DNA from: Rubrivivax sp.
GTDB taxonomy: Bacteria; Pseudomonadota; Gammaproteobacteria; Burkholderiales; Burkholderiaceae_C
Direction of reading: 5' to 3'
Assembly (NCBI GenBank): GCA_020248915.1
Contig: JADCGP010000017.1
Span: 1-64,000 of the forward strand
DNA length: 64,000 bases
The stretch's first letter is position 1, and each line of letters starts with the position of its first letter. A model generated the notes under the pieces. The model was not told the DNA's origin and did no database searches. It worked only from the letters and a program-made list of their open reading frames with translations. Shown piece after piece: positions 1 to 8,277 of this stretch. Position numbers and translations under genes: made by a program.

Positions 1-3
1 AAT

Positions 4-20
4 GCCCGCAGCGCGGGCTT
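4..20 (+). terminator. small GC hairpin at window edge, possible terminator
   Basis: A perfect 6-bp inverted repeat (GCCCGC at 4-9, GCGGGC at 13-18) with a 3-base loop sits between flanking A and T pairs. It resembles the core of a rho-independent terminator for a gene left of the window, but no real T run follows it, so the call is weak. Confidence 0.3.
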
Positions 21-38
21 CGTGCGAGACTTCATCTC

Positions 39-100
39 GGTGGTTCCTTTCTTTGCTTGCTAGGCACCTGGATGGTCTCATCCAGGCGAAAGGAACCGCC
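39..100. repeat. nested inverted repeat with strong predicted hairpin
   Basis: Bases 39-51 pair with 88-100 over 13 positions (12 Watson-Crick and one G-U). Inside them 67-74 pairs perfectly with 79-86 around a 4-base loop. The ATG of the first gene (72) lies inside the inner stem. The element could be a 5' leader structure controlling that gene, a recombination or transposition end, or a structured RNA. The sequence does not decide between these. Confidence 0.6.
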
Positions 101-476
101 ACCTTCAGCTCACGCGTTCAACAGACCTCGGGACATCGCCCTGTTGCTGGACCACGAACTGGTGGCGCTGCACAACCTGCAGACCGGCAAGTCGGTCAAC
201 TACCTGCGCAGCGACCCGCCGCTGCTGTGGCGGCGGTGCGAGGCGGTGATCGCGGTACTGGCCACGGTGGGCGGCATCGCGGCGTTCGCATTGGCTGGCG
301 GTGTCGCGCCGCTGGGGGCGGTCGTGGCCACGTTGATCGGTGCGCCCGGGGCGGTCAGCCTGCGTTTGCTGCGGCAAGTTCTGGCACGGCGTGCGATCGA
401 CCGCGCGTTGATCGAGGCGCTGCGCCAAGTGCGGCAGCCGGGGCTGAGTCACCCCGTCCTGCGCCGCGTGAAGTAG
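72..476 (+). CDS. small hypothetical membrane protein
   Basis: An open frame of 134 residues from ATG 72, or 139 from TTG 57. I do not recognise the family. The N-terminal half is soluble. Residues of about 60-100 form two adjacent hydrophobic stretches (AVIAVLATVGGIAAFALAGG, then APLGAVVATLIGAPG) that look like a membrane hairpin. The C-terminus is basic and helical. Codon choice looks like coding DNA, while the opposite strand reads as Gln/Arg-rich shadow. Both candidate starts lie inside a strong hairpin, so the start is uncertain. No partner gene shares its operon: 328 bases separate it from tacA. Confidence 0.45.
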   Translation: MVSSRRKEPPPSAHAFNRPRDIALLLDHELVALHNLQTGKSVNYLRSDPPLLWRRCEAVIAVLATVGGIAAFALAGGVAPLGAVVATLIGAPGAVSLRLLRQVLARRAIDRALIEALRQVRQPGLSHPVLRRVK

Positions 477-644
477 CGGGGACTTCGTAGGTCCGGTCAC
501 AAACTCGACACGCTAAGTGCCTGTCGGCGCAGGCGATTTCGGTCGCGGTTCGGTTAAGCACGGCCGGCAACCCTTAACCCGACGCCCCGCAGCCGCAGCA
601 GCCGGCCGCATGACTCTCCTCAGCGGGTTCGCCCGCCGCTACAC

Positions 645-689
645 CCCAAGCGTAGGAACGTGCGCATAAACGACGCTTCTACGCTTGGG
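645..689. repeat. perfect 11-bp inverted repeat
   Basis: CCCAAGCGTAG at 645-655 is the exact reverse complement of CTACGCTTGGG at 679-689, with a 23-base AT-richer spacer. It ends 115 bases before the tacA start. It could be a second regulator site, a recombinase core site, or a transcript hairpin. Confidence 0.6.
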
Positions 690-757
690 CAATAGCTGAG
701 CAGGCTTCGTCAACCGCGCGCGCCGCCGCCAGCGCCCCGTTATCGCCACAACAGCCC

Positions 758-786
758 TTGCCCCGTACGGACAGCTGCCGTACATT
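758..786 (+). promoter_or_regulatory. candidate sigma-70 promoter of tacA-tacT
   Basis: TTGCCC at 758-763 and TACATT at 781-786 are separated by 17 bases. Each matches four of six consensus positions. The -10 box lies 18 bases before the tacA ATG, so the transcript leader would be short and carry the AGGGA ribosome site at 793-797. Read by eye only. Confidence 0.45.
765..783. promoter_or_regulatory. candidate TacA operator palindrome
   Basis: GTACGG (765-770) and CCGTAC (778-783) form an inverted repeat around a 7-base spacer, between the -35 and -10 boxes and overlapping the -10. Ribbon-helix-helix antitoxins of this class usually repress their own promoter by binding such palindromes, so autoregulation is likely. 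Confidence 0.45.
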
Positions 787-804
787 CCACGCAGGGAGAT
801 AACC

Positions 805-1098
805 ATGGCCAACCAAGACACCCCTGACACCACCCGCGACGCCAGGCTGGAAGCCCGAGTGTCGGCAGCGCAGAAGAGCTTGCTCCAGCAGGCGGCGGCA
901 CTCTCTGGCCGCACGCTGAGCGAGTTTGTGGTCGCCAGCGCGCAGGACGCGGCGCGCCGGGTGATCGCGGAGCACGAGTCCATCCGCCTGTCGCGCGAGG
1001 AGCAGCTAGCCTTCGTGCAGGCCTTGCTGAACCCGTCGGAGCCGAACGCGCGCCTCAAGCGCGCGGCCAAGGCCTTCCGCCAACGCGCCGGCGCCTAG
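805..1098 (+). CDS. tacA: TacA-type (DUF1778) antitoxin
   Basis: 97 residues from an ATG with a good ribosome site (AGGGA, about 7 bases upstream). The N-terminal 50 residues match the ribbon-helix-helix pattern of DUF1778 antitoxins: a short basic strand (DARLEARVSAAQK) followed by two helices including SGRTLSEFVVASA. The C-terminal tail, rich in charged residues and ending in KRAAKAFRQRAG, is the expected toxin-binding part. In this family the antitoxin neutralises a GNAT toxin and represses the operon. The toxin gene starts 3 bases downstream, and a palindrome lies in the promoter. Length and context fit the family well. Confidence 0.88.
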   Translation: MANQDTPDTTRDARLEARVSAAQKSLLQQAAALSGRTLSEFVVASAQDAARRVIAEHESIRLSREEQLAFVQALLNPSEPNARLKRAAKAFRQRAGA

Positions 1099-1101
1099 CC
1101 G

Positions 1102-1617
1102 GTGGACTTGACCCGCATCACTGTCGAGCCCCTTGGCCGGCAGCACGACCGAACGGCCTTCCACTGCGGCGCGGAGGCGCTCGACCGCTATCTGAAGCAG
1201 CAGGCCAGGCAAGACGCCGAAAAGCGTGTCGCCGCGCCGTTCGTGGCTGTCAGCCCGCCCGACACGCGTGTGCTTGGCTACTACACCCTTTCGGCCTCGG
1301 TGCTGACCTTGGCGGACCTGCCTGACGACCTGGCTCGCAAGCTACCGCGTTATCCGCAGCTGCCCGTGACGCTGCTGGGCCGGCTGGCCGTCCACCAGGC
1401 CACCAAGGGCCAGGGGCTCGGCGAGCACCTGCTGCTGGACGCATTGCAGCGCAGTCTGATGCACGCCGACCAGATCGCCGCGATCGCCGTGGTGGTCGAC
1501 GCCAAGGGCGAGGAGGCCGCTCGCTTCTACGGCCACTACGGATTCAAGCCCCTGCAGGCGCATCCGCTAAGGCTGTTCGTGCCCATGACGACCGTCGCAA
1601 AGCTGCTGGGCGAGTGA
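1102..1617 (+). CDS. tacT: TacT-type GNAT acetyltransferase toxin
   Basis: 171 residues from a GTG start, 3 bases after tacA; no separate ribosome site is visible, so translation is probably coupled. Family toxins acetylate aminoacyl-tRNA and stop translation. Seen here: the N-terminal CGAEALDRYL pattern of the TacT group, acetyl-CoA binding motif A (QATKGQGLGEHLL, about residues 94-106), and the late FYGHYGF segment with the tyrosine used by GNAT toxins. Nothing looks damaged. The stop codon lies 8 bases before the hsdR ATG, so toxin, antitoxin and restriction genes may share transcripts. Confidence 0.87.
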   Translation: MDLTRITVEPLGRQHDRTAFHCGAEALDRYLKQQARQDAEKRVAAPFVAVSPPDTRVLGYYTLSASVLTLADLPDDLARKLPRYPQLPVTLLGRLAVHQATKGQGLGEHLLLDALQRSLMHADQIAAIAVVVDAKGEEAARFYGHYGFKPLQAHPLRLFVPMTTVAKLLGE

Positions 1618-1625
1618 GGCGAGTC

Positions 1626-4600
1626 ATGGCATCGGCACCTCCGCCCAGCAACTTCACGCATCTGCGCGCCCACGACGAGCAGTTGCTTCGGCTGGGGCAA
1701 CTGGCGGAGCGCTACTTCCCTGAAGACCCCAACACCTGCTTGCTGAAGCTGCGGCAGCTGGCCGAGCTGCTGGCCCAGCTGGTCGCTTCCAACGTCGGCC
1801 TGTTCACCTCGCCAGACGAGAAGCAGGCCGACCTGCTACGCCGCCTGCAGGACCAAGGCATTGTCCCGCGCGAGGTCGGGAACCTCTTCCACGAGGTTCG
1901 GCGCGCCGGCAACGACGCCAACCACCGCCTGGCAGGCGATCACCGCACAGCCCTGCTGGCGCTTCGCCTCACGTGGCAGCTGGGCGTGTGGTTCCACCGC
2001 ACCTTCAAGGACGCCGGCTTCAAGTCGGGGCCCTTCCAGCCTCCGTCACCACCAGCGAACCAGAGCGCCGAGCTGCAGGCCGAGCTGGACAGCCTGCGCA
2101 ACGAGCTGGCGCAGTACCGAGCGGCCCACCGGGACGCGACCCAAACGCTCGACCAGGTACAGGCCCAAGCCCAGCAAGCCGATCAGGACCGCGCATTCTG
2201 GGAATCCATGGCCGCGGAAGCCGAGGCCGCCAAGTCCGAACTGCAGCAACGGCTGCAAGCCCTGCAGGCTCAGGCCGAATCTGCACCGCCGCAAGCCATC
2301 GCCAAGTTCGTGGCGGCTGCCAACACGGCCGCGGCGTCCCTGCAGATCAGCGAACGCGACACACGCAAGCTGATCGACGAGCAACTGGCCGCCGCCGGAT
2401 GGACGGTCAACTCAGAGCACCTCACCTTCACCAAGGGAGCCAGGCCACAACGTGGCCAGAACCTCGCCATTGCCGAATGGCCGACGGAGACGGGGCCGGC
2501 CGACTACGCACTCTTCGTGGGCCTGGTGCCCATCGCCATCGTCGAAGCCAAGCGAAAGCACATCGACGTCTCGGGCGCGCTCCAGCAAGCCAAGCGCTAC
2601 AGCCGCGGCTTCAGGCCGTCTCCCGAGGTGGAGCTGCCAGCCTCCAACCACGGTGCACAAGGCGAGTTCCGCATTCCCTTCGTGTTCTCCACCAACGGTC
2701 GCCCTTACCTGCGGCAATTGGCCGAGAAAAGCGGCGTGTGGTTCTGCGACGTCCGCCGGCCCGAGAACCTGGGCCACGTGCTCGATGGCTGGTACACCCC
2801 CGAGGGCCTGAGCGCACTGCTCCAGCGCGACGATGCCCGCGCCCACGCCGAACTGGCCCAATCGCCCTTCGACTACGGCTTCCCGCTGCGGCCCTACCAG
2901 CAGCGGGCCATCCTGGCCACCGAAGCCAGCATCCGCGACGGGCAGCGGGCGATCCTGCTGGCCATGGCCACCGGCACCGGCAAGACCAAGACCTGCATCG
3001 CACTGATCTACCGCCTGCTCAAGGCCAAGCGCTTCCGGCGCATCCTGTTCCTCGTCGACCGTTCGGCCCTGGGCGAGCAGGCCGCCAACGCGTTCAAGGA
3101 CACGCGCATGGAACGCCTGCAGACCTTTGCCGACATTTTCGGCATCAAGGAGCTGGAAGACCAAGCGCCCGACGACGACACCGCCGTGCACCTGGCCACC
3201 GTGCAAGGCATGGTGCAGCGCGTGCTGTACCCCACCGACGGCACCGCGCCGCCACCCATCGACCAGTACGACTGCATCGTCGTCGACGAGTGCCATCGCG
3301 GCTACCTGCTGGACCGAGAGCTGTCCGACACCGAGCTCAGCTTCCGCGGCTACGACGACTACGTGTCCAAGTACCGGCGCGTGCTGGACTACTTCGACGC
3401 CGTGAAGGTCGGCCTGACCGCCACGCCCGCGCTGCACACCACGCAGATTTTCGGCGCTCCGGTTTTCACTTACGGCTACCGCGAGGCGGTGGTCGACGGC
3501 TATTTGGTGGACTACGAGCCGCCGATCCAGGTGCACACCCTGCTTTCCGGCCAAGGCATCGCATGGAAGGCTGGCGAAGAGGTCAAGGTCTACAACACCG
3601 GCCGCCAGCAGATCGAACTGTTCAAGACGCCCGACGAAATCAAGCTCAAGGTCGATGAGTTCAACCGCAAGGTCATCACGCGGCCGTTCAACGAGGTGGT
3701 TTGCACCTACCTGGCCCAGGAGCTGGACCCGGCCTCCCGCCGCAAGACGCTGATCTTCTGCGTCAGCGACAGCCATGCCGACATGGTGGTGGACTTACTG
3801 AAGAAGGCCTTCGCGGCGCAGTACGGCGCGGACGAAGACGACGCCGTCATCAAGATCACCGGCGCGGCCGACAAGCCCTTGCAGCTGATCCGCCGCTACA
3901 AGAACGAGCGCCTGCCCAACGTTGCGGTCACCGTCGACCTGCTGACCACGGGCGTGGATGTGCCGGAGATCTGCAACCTGGTGTTCCTGCGCCAGGTGAA
4001 CAGCCGCATCCTGTTCGACCAGATGCTGGGCAGGGCGACGCGGCTCTGCGACTTTGGCGGTACGGACGTGAAGGACTCGTTCCGAGTGTTCGACGCCGTT
4101 CGCATCTTCGAGGCCATCGGCGACATGACAGCCATGAAGCCGGTCGTCGTGAACCCGAAGATCACCTTCACCCAACTGGCGCAGGAACTGGCCACGCTGA
4201 AGGATGAATCGGCCACCGAACTGGCGCGCGACCAGTTTCTGGCCAAGCTGCAGGCCAAGAAGCGCCACTTGACCGACAAGAACCGGCAGGACTTCGAGAC
4301 CAAGGCGGGCATGCCGCTGCAGGCCTTCGTCCAGAAGCTCAAGGCCATGCCGTTGGCGGATGTGGCGGCCTGGTTCATCCAGAACCCGGACCTGGGCGAG
4401 CTGCTCGACCGCCGCAGCGATGGCCCCGAGCGCGAGATGTTCGTGTCAGAACACGCCGATGCCTTCGACCGCGCCGAGCGCGGCTACGGCAAAGGCAAGA
4501 AGCCCGACGACTACATCCGCGCCTTCAGCGACTTCATCAAGACGCAGGGCAACCAGATCCCGGCGCTGGTGACCGTGCTGACGCGGCCCCGTGAGCTGAC

Positions 4601-5042
4601 CCGTGCTCAGCTGCGCGAGCTGGTCTTGGCGTTGGACCGAGCTGGCTTCACCGAAACCAACCTCGCCTCGGCGTGGCGCGAGCTGACCAACCAGGACATC
4701 GCCGCGCGCATCGTGGGCTACATCCGCCAGGCAGCTATCGGTGACGCGCTGGTACCCTATGCCGAACGCGTCGAACGGGCTTTGCAGCATTTGCTGGCGC
4801 ATCCGCCTGCAGGCAAGCCCTGGAGCACACCGCAACGCGACTGGCTCAAGCGCATCGCCGCGCAGACCAAGGCCAATGTGCTGGTGGACCGCTCCGCCAT
4901 CGACGATCCCGACTTGATCTTCAAGCGCGAAGGCGGAGGCTTCAACCGGCTGGACAAGGTCTTCAACGGCCAACTCCAGCCCGTTCTTGATGCATTCAAC
5001 GACGCGCTGTGGGCCTTGCCGCCCGAATCTGCCAACCGCTGA
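1626..5042 (+). CDS. hsdR: type I restriction enzyme, motor/nuclease subunit HsdR
   Basis: 1138 residues from ATG 1626; an in-frame GTG at 1614 overlaps the tacT stop but lies before the GAGGCGA-like ribosome site. HsdR cuts DNA after ATP-driven translocation when bound to HsdM and HsdS. Order of domains: a helical DUF4145-like N-terminus (about 10-125); a long coiled coil (about 150-225); a nuclease domain with the IVEAK motif near residue 306 and QAKRY after it; a superfamily 2 helicase with Walker A ATGTGKT near 447, DECH near 554, GLTATP and QMLGRATRL; and an EcoEI-type C-terminal domain. All key motifs look intact. hsdM follows 20 bases later. The overall type is closest to the EcoEI/EcoAI (type IB) group. 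Confidence 0.95.
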   Translation: MASAPPPSNFTHLRAHDEQLLRLGQLAERYFPEDPNTCLLKLRQLAELLAQLVASNVGLFTSPDEKQADLLRRLQDQGIVPREVGNLFHEVRRAGNDANHRLAGDHRTALLALRLTWQLGVWFHRTFKDAGFKSGPFQPPSPPANQSAELQAELDSLRNELAQYRAAHRDATQTLDQVQAQAQQADQDRAFWESMAAEAEAAKSELQQRLQALQAQAESAPPQAIAKFVAAANTAAASLQISERDTRKLIDEQLAAAGWTVNSEHLTFTKGARPQRGQNLAIAEWPTETGPADYALFVGLVPIAIVEAKRKHIDVSGALQQAKRYSRGFRPSPEVELPASNHGAQGEFRIPFVFSTNGRPYLRQLAEKSGVWFCDVRRPENLGHVLDGWYTPEGLSALLQRDDARAHAELAQSPFDYGFPLRPYQQRAILATEASIRDGQRAILLAMATGTGKTKTCIALIYRLLKAKRFRRILFLVDRSALGEQAANAFKDTRMERLQTFADIFGIKELEDQAPDDDTAVHLATVQGMVQRVLYPTDGTAPPPIDQYDCIVVDECHRGYLLDRELSDTELSFRGYDDYVSKYRRVLDYFDAVKVGLTATPALHTTQIFGAPVFTYGYREAVVDGYLVDYEPPIQVHTLLSGQGIAWKAGEEVKVYNTGRQQIELFKTPDEIKLKVDEFNRKVITRPFNEVVCTYLAQELDPASRRKTLIFCVSDSHADMVVDLLKKAFAAQYGADEDDAVIKITGAADKPLQLIRRYKNERLPNVAVTVDLLTTGVDVPEICNLVFLRQVNSRILFDQMLGRATRLCDFGGTDVKDSFRVFDAVRIFEAIGDMTAMKPVVVNPKITFTQLAQELATLKDESATELARDQFLAKLQAKKRHLTDKNRQDFETKAGMPLQAFVQKLKAMPLADVAAWFIQNPDLGELLDRRSDGPEREMFVSEHADAFDRAERGYGKGKKPDDYIRAFSDFIKTQGNQIPALVTVLTRPRELTRAQLRELVLALDRAGFTETNLASAWRELTNQDIAARIVGYIRQAAIGDALVPYAERVERALQHLLAHPPAGKPWSTPQRDWLKRIAAQTKANVLVDRSAIDDPDLIFKREGGGFNRLDKVFNGQLQPVLDAFNDALWALPPESANR

Positions 5043-5062
5043 CCTTGTTCGAACCCCTATCC

Positions 5063-6658
5063 ATGTCCAACCACACTGCTGCACTCGACATCGGCGCCAA
5101 GCTCTGGTCGCTGTGCCACGTGCTGCGCGATGACGGCGTCACCTACCACCAATACCTGAGCGAGCTGACCTACCTGCTGTTCCTGAAGATGATGAAGGAG
5201 ACGGGGCAGGAGAGCCGCCTCAAAATTTGGAAAGCGAAGGACAAGAAGAAGGGTTCACCGAAGGAGGAGCAGGCCGGCACTCGTTGGGATGATCTGCTGG
5301 GCGCTTCTGCGCCGGACCGACTCGATCTCTACAAGGAGATGCTGCTGGACTACGGACTGCACGGCCGTGGCGCCGTGCAGGAGATCTACGCCAACGCCAA
5401 CACCTTCATCACCAAGCCAGCCACGCTGAGCAAGCTGGTGACCGACATCGACATCCTGGACTGGTACAGCGTCGACCGCGACGACCTGGGCGACCTGTAC
5501 GAAGACCTGCTGGAGCGCAACGCCGGCGAGAAGAAGAGCGGCGCTGGCCAGTACTTCACGCCCCGGCATCTGATCGACAGCATCGTGGCGGTGATGCAGC
5601 CCCAGCTGGGCGACGTAATCCAGGACCCGGCCGCCGGCACCTGCGGCTTCCTGATCGCGGCCAACAACTACCTGCGCCAGCACAACGACTTCGACAGCCT
5701 CAGCGACGAGGCGCAGCGCAAATACCGCCACCAGACTTTTCACGGCATGGAGCTGGTGCAAGACACGCACCGCCTGGCGCTGATGAACATGCTGCTGCAC
5801 GGCATCGAAGGCGGCGTGACCTATGGCGACACGCTGAGTGACGACCACAAAGGCCTGCCTCCGGCCACGCTGATCCTCAGCAACCCGCCCTTCGGCACAA
5901 AGAAGGGCGGCGGCCTGCCCACGCGCGGCGACCTCACCTTCGAGACCAGCAACAAGCAGTTCGCCTTCCTGCAGCACATCTACCGCGCGCTGAAGCCGGG
6001 CGGCCGCGCCGCCGTGGTGCTACCCGACAACGTGCTGTTCGAGAGCAACATCGGCACCGACATCCGGCGCGACCTGATGGACAAGTGCATCCTGCACACC
6101 ATCCTGCGTCTGCCCACCGGCATCTTTTACGCCCAGGGCGTGAAGACCAACGTGCTGTTCTTCACCCGCGGCGAGGCGGACAAGGGCAACACCAAGGAGG
6201 TGTGGGTGTACGACATGCGCGCCAACATGCCTGCGTTCGGCAAGCGCACGCCCTTCACGCGCGACTACTTCCGCACGCCGCCCGACGCCCCGTTCAGCCA
6301 GGCGCGCGACAAGTTCGAGGACGTTTTCGGCAGCGACCCGCGCGGTGGGCCGGCTGCGCTCGCGGCACGTCAGGACAGTGGAGAGGAGGGTCGCTGGCGC
6401 CGCTTCACGCGCGAGCAGATCGCGCAGCGGGGCGACAACCTGGACATCGCTTGGCTGAAGGACAGCGCCGCATCCACGGCGCAGCAGGAGAGCGAGAACC
6501 CGACGCGCGTAGCCGGGCTGGCGCTGCGCGAACTGAATGCCGCTGTGACCGAACTGCGTGCGCTGCTCGATGAATTGGGCGAGGACCCGGATGCGCTGCT
6601 GGACAGCCTAGTGACCGACGAGGCCGCTGAGCCCGAAGCTGTCGGAGCACAGCCGTGA
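5063..6658 (+). CDS. hsdM: type I DNA methyltransferase subunit HsdM
   Basis: 531 residues from ATG 5063 (MSNHTAAL), preferred to in-frame starts further upstream because the N-terminus then matches HsdM proteins. With HsdS it forms the N6-adenine methyltransferase that marks host DNA. Seen: the N-terminal HsdM_N helical domain (about 8-150), the S-adenosylmethionine motif DPAAGTCGF near residue 187, and the catalytic NPPF near residue 273. The last bases overlap the hsdS GTG by four (GTGA), so subunit ratios are likely set by coupling. No truncation or lesion is seen. Confidence 0.95.
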   Translation: MSNHTAALDIGAKLWSLCHVLRDDGVTYHQYLSELTYLLFLKMMKETGQESRLKIWKAKDKKKGSPKEEQAGTRWDDLLGASAPDRLDLYKEMLLDYGLHGRGAVQEIYANANTFITKPATLSKLVTDIDILDWYSVDRDDLGDLYEDLLERNAGEKKSGAGQYFTPRHLIDSIVAVMQPQLGDVIQDPAAGTCGFLIAANNYLRQHNDFDSLSDEAQRKYRHQTFHGMELVQDTHRLALMNMLLHGIEGGVTYGDTLSDDHKGLPPATLILSNPPFGTKKGGGLPTRGDLTFETSNKQFAFLQHIYRALKPGGRAAVVLPDNVLFESNIGTDIRRDLMDKCILHTILRLPTGIFYAQGVKTNVLFFTRGEADKGNTKEVWVYDMRANMPAFGKRTPFTRDYFRTPPDAPFSQARDKFEDVFGSDPRGGPAALAARQDSGEEGRWRRFTREQIAQRGDNLDIAWLKDSAASTAQQESENPTRVAGLALRELNAAVTELRALLDELGEDPDALLDSLVTDEAAEPEAVGAQP

Positions 6659-8277
6659 CGGAAGCAGCTTCGGTTGGGGCCGACGGCACACTAGGCACGG
6701 ACCTGCCTCCGAGCTGGGCAGTCACGACCCTGGGCACAGTCACCGACTACGGCAAGACCGTGAAGGTCGAGCCGGCGGAAATTCCCGCCGATGCTTGGGT
6801 GTTGGAGTTGGAGGACATTGAGAAGGACAGCTCGCGCATCCTGCAGCGGCTAACCCAGTCCCAGCGGCAGTCGCTCAGCACGAAGAACCGCTTCGACGTC
6901 GGTGATGTTCTCTACGGCAAGCTGCGGCCGTACCTCAACAAGGTGGTCATCGCCGACACGCCTGGCTTCTGCACCACGGAGATCGTGCCTGTGCACGCCG
7001 GCCCAGCGCTCGAACGACGATACCTGTTCCACTGGCTCAAGCATCCCGCTTTTCTGAAGTACGTTGAGGCCACCAGCCATGGCATGAACATGCCGCGCTT
7101 GGGAACCGACGCCGGCAGAGCGGCGCCGATGGTCCTAGCGCCGCGGCCCGAACAGACCCGCATCGCCGACCAACTCGACACCCTGCTGGCTCGCATCCAA
7201 GCCTGCCAGGACCGCCTGGAGGCCATTCCGGCGTTGCTCAAGCGCTTTCGGCAGGCGGTGCTGGGCGCGGCGACCAGTGGTTCACTGACAGCGGATTGGC
7301 GCAAAGACCGTGAAACACCTGCTTGGGTCCCCACCAGCATCGGTGACTTACTCGATGGCAAGCCGAGAAATGGCTACTCGCCAAAGTCTGTTGAGTACGA
7401 GACTTCGGTCCGATCCTTGACGCTTTCGGCGACCACCTCCGGACGCTTCCTGTCGCAACACACAAAGTTCATTCCTGAATCGATTCCAGCTGACTCCCAC
7501 CTCTGGCTGGAGCCAGGAGACATCCTGATTCAGCGAGCCAACACGCTTGAGTACGTCGGCGTGAGTGCAATCTTCGACGGACCGCCCCAGTCCTTCATCT
7601 ATCCCGACCTGATGATGAAGTGCCGCCCAAACAACCGAGTGGACGGCCGGTTTCTATACTTCCTACTGAGTGCTGAGTCCACGAGACGGTACTTCCGCGA
7701 TCACGCCACTGGCACGGCCGGCAACATGCCGAAGATCAACCAGCAGACTGTCATGTCAGCGCCGGTTAATCTGCCACCCATGGATGAACAGGTCGAGATC
7801 GTCCGGCGGGCGAATCGGCTGCTTCACGCATTGAGCCAGTTGGAGCAACGGCACACGGCCGCGGCGGCATTTACACGCCGGCTCACCCCCTTGACGCTCG
7901 CCAAAGCCTTCCGCGGCGAACTCGTTCCGCAAGACCCCAGCGACGAGCCCGCCAGCGAGCTGCTGGCCCGCATCGTCGCCCAACGCGACGCGCCGACAGA
8001 CACCACCTCGGCCCCCCCACCGCGCCGCGGCCGTCCGCCCCGGGCCCTCAAGGAAACCGCCACCATGACCAAGAGCCGCCAGGACGATGACGTGATGGGC
8101 CAGCCCTACCTGGCCGGCCACCTGCGCCGCTTCGGCTCGCCCGCCAGCGCCGAGGCGCTGTTCAAGGTGGCTGAGCTGCCCGTGGCCGACTTCTACAAGC
8201 AACTGGCCTGGGAGGTAGACCAGGGTCACGTGAAGGACAACCAGACCTCGCTGGAGCCCGGGCATGCGGCTGGATAA
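6655..8277 (+). CDS. hsdS: type I specificity subunit HsdS
   Basis: 540 residues from GTG 6655. HsdS reads the two halves of the target sequence and holds the HsdM and HsdR subunits. Two target recognition domains are visible (about 10-160 and 218-370). Each is followed by a conserved helical spacer beginning PRPEQTRI and PPMDEQVEI. The segment coding for the second recognition domain (about 7,320-7,700) is visibly less GC rich than its surroundings, as expected for a swapped domain. After the second spacer is a Pro/Arg-rich linker and an unusual C-terminal part of about 70 residues that looks like a small helical, possibly winged-helix, domain (ALFKVAELPVADFYKQLAW). The end overlaps the next gene by 14 bases. 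Confidence 0.93.
   Translation: MTEAASVGADGTLGTDLPPSWAVTTLGTVTDYGKTVKVEPAEIPADAWVLELEDIEKDSSRILQRLTQSQRQSLSTKNRFDVGDVLYGKLRPYLNKVVIADTPGFCTTEIVPVHAGPALERRYLFHWLKHPAFLKYVEATSHGMNMPRLGTDAGRAAPMVLAPRPEQTRIADQLDTLLARIQACQDRLEAIPALLKRFRQAVLGAATSGSLTADWRKDRETPAWVPTSIGDLLDGKPRNGYSPKSVEYETSVRSLTLSATTSGRFLSQHTKFIPESIPADSHLWLEPGDILIQRANTLEYVGVSAIFDGPPQSFIYPDLMMKCRPNNRVDGRFLYFLLSAESTRRYFRDHATGTAGNMPKINQQTVMSAPVNLPPMDEQVEIVRRANRLLHALSQLEQRHTAAAAFTRRLTPLTLAKAFRGELVPQDPSDEPASELLARIVAQRDAPTDTTSAPPPRRGRPPRALKETATMTKSRQDDDVMGQPYLAGHLRRFGSPASAEALFKVAELPVADFYKQLAWEVDQGHVKDNQTSLEPGHAAG

Larger units (their letters stand above)
477..804. other. 328-base non-coding gap before the toxin-antitoxin genes
   Basis: No convincing gene is seen on either strand. 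The stretch holds an 11-bp inverted repeat at 645-689 and, at its right end, a promoter and palindrome directly upstream of tacA. It probably marks the left edge of the accessory island. Confidence 0.6.

Noticed and set aside
2412-3776. Long minus-strand open frame inside hsdR
   Set aside because: Opposite a complete HsdR with all motifs; its Gly/Val/Ala/Gln-rich make-up is typical of antisense in GC-rich DNA.
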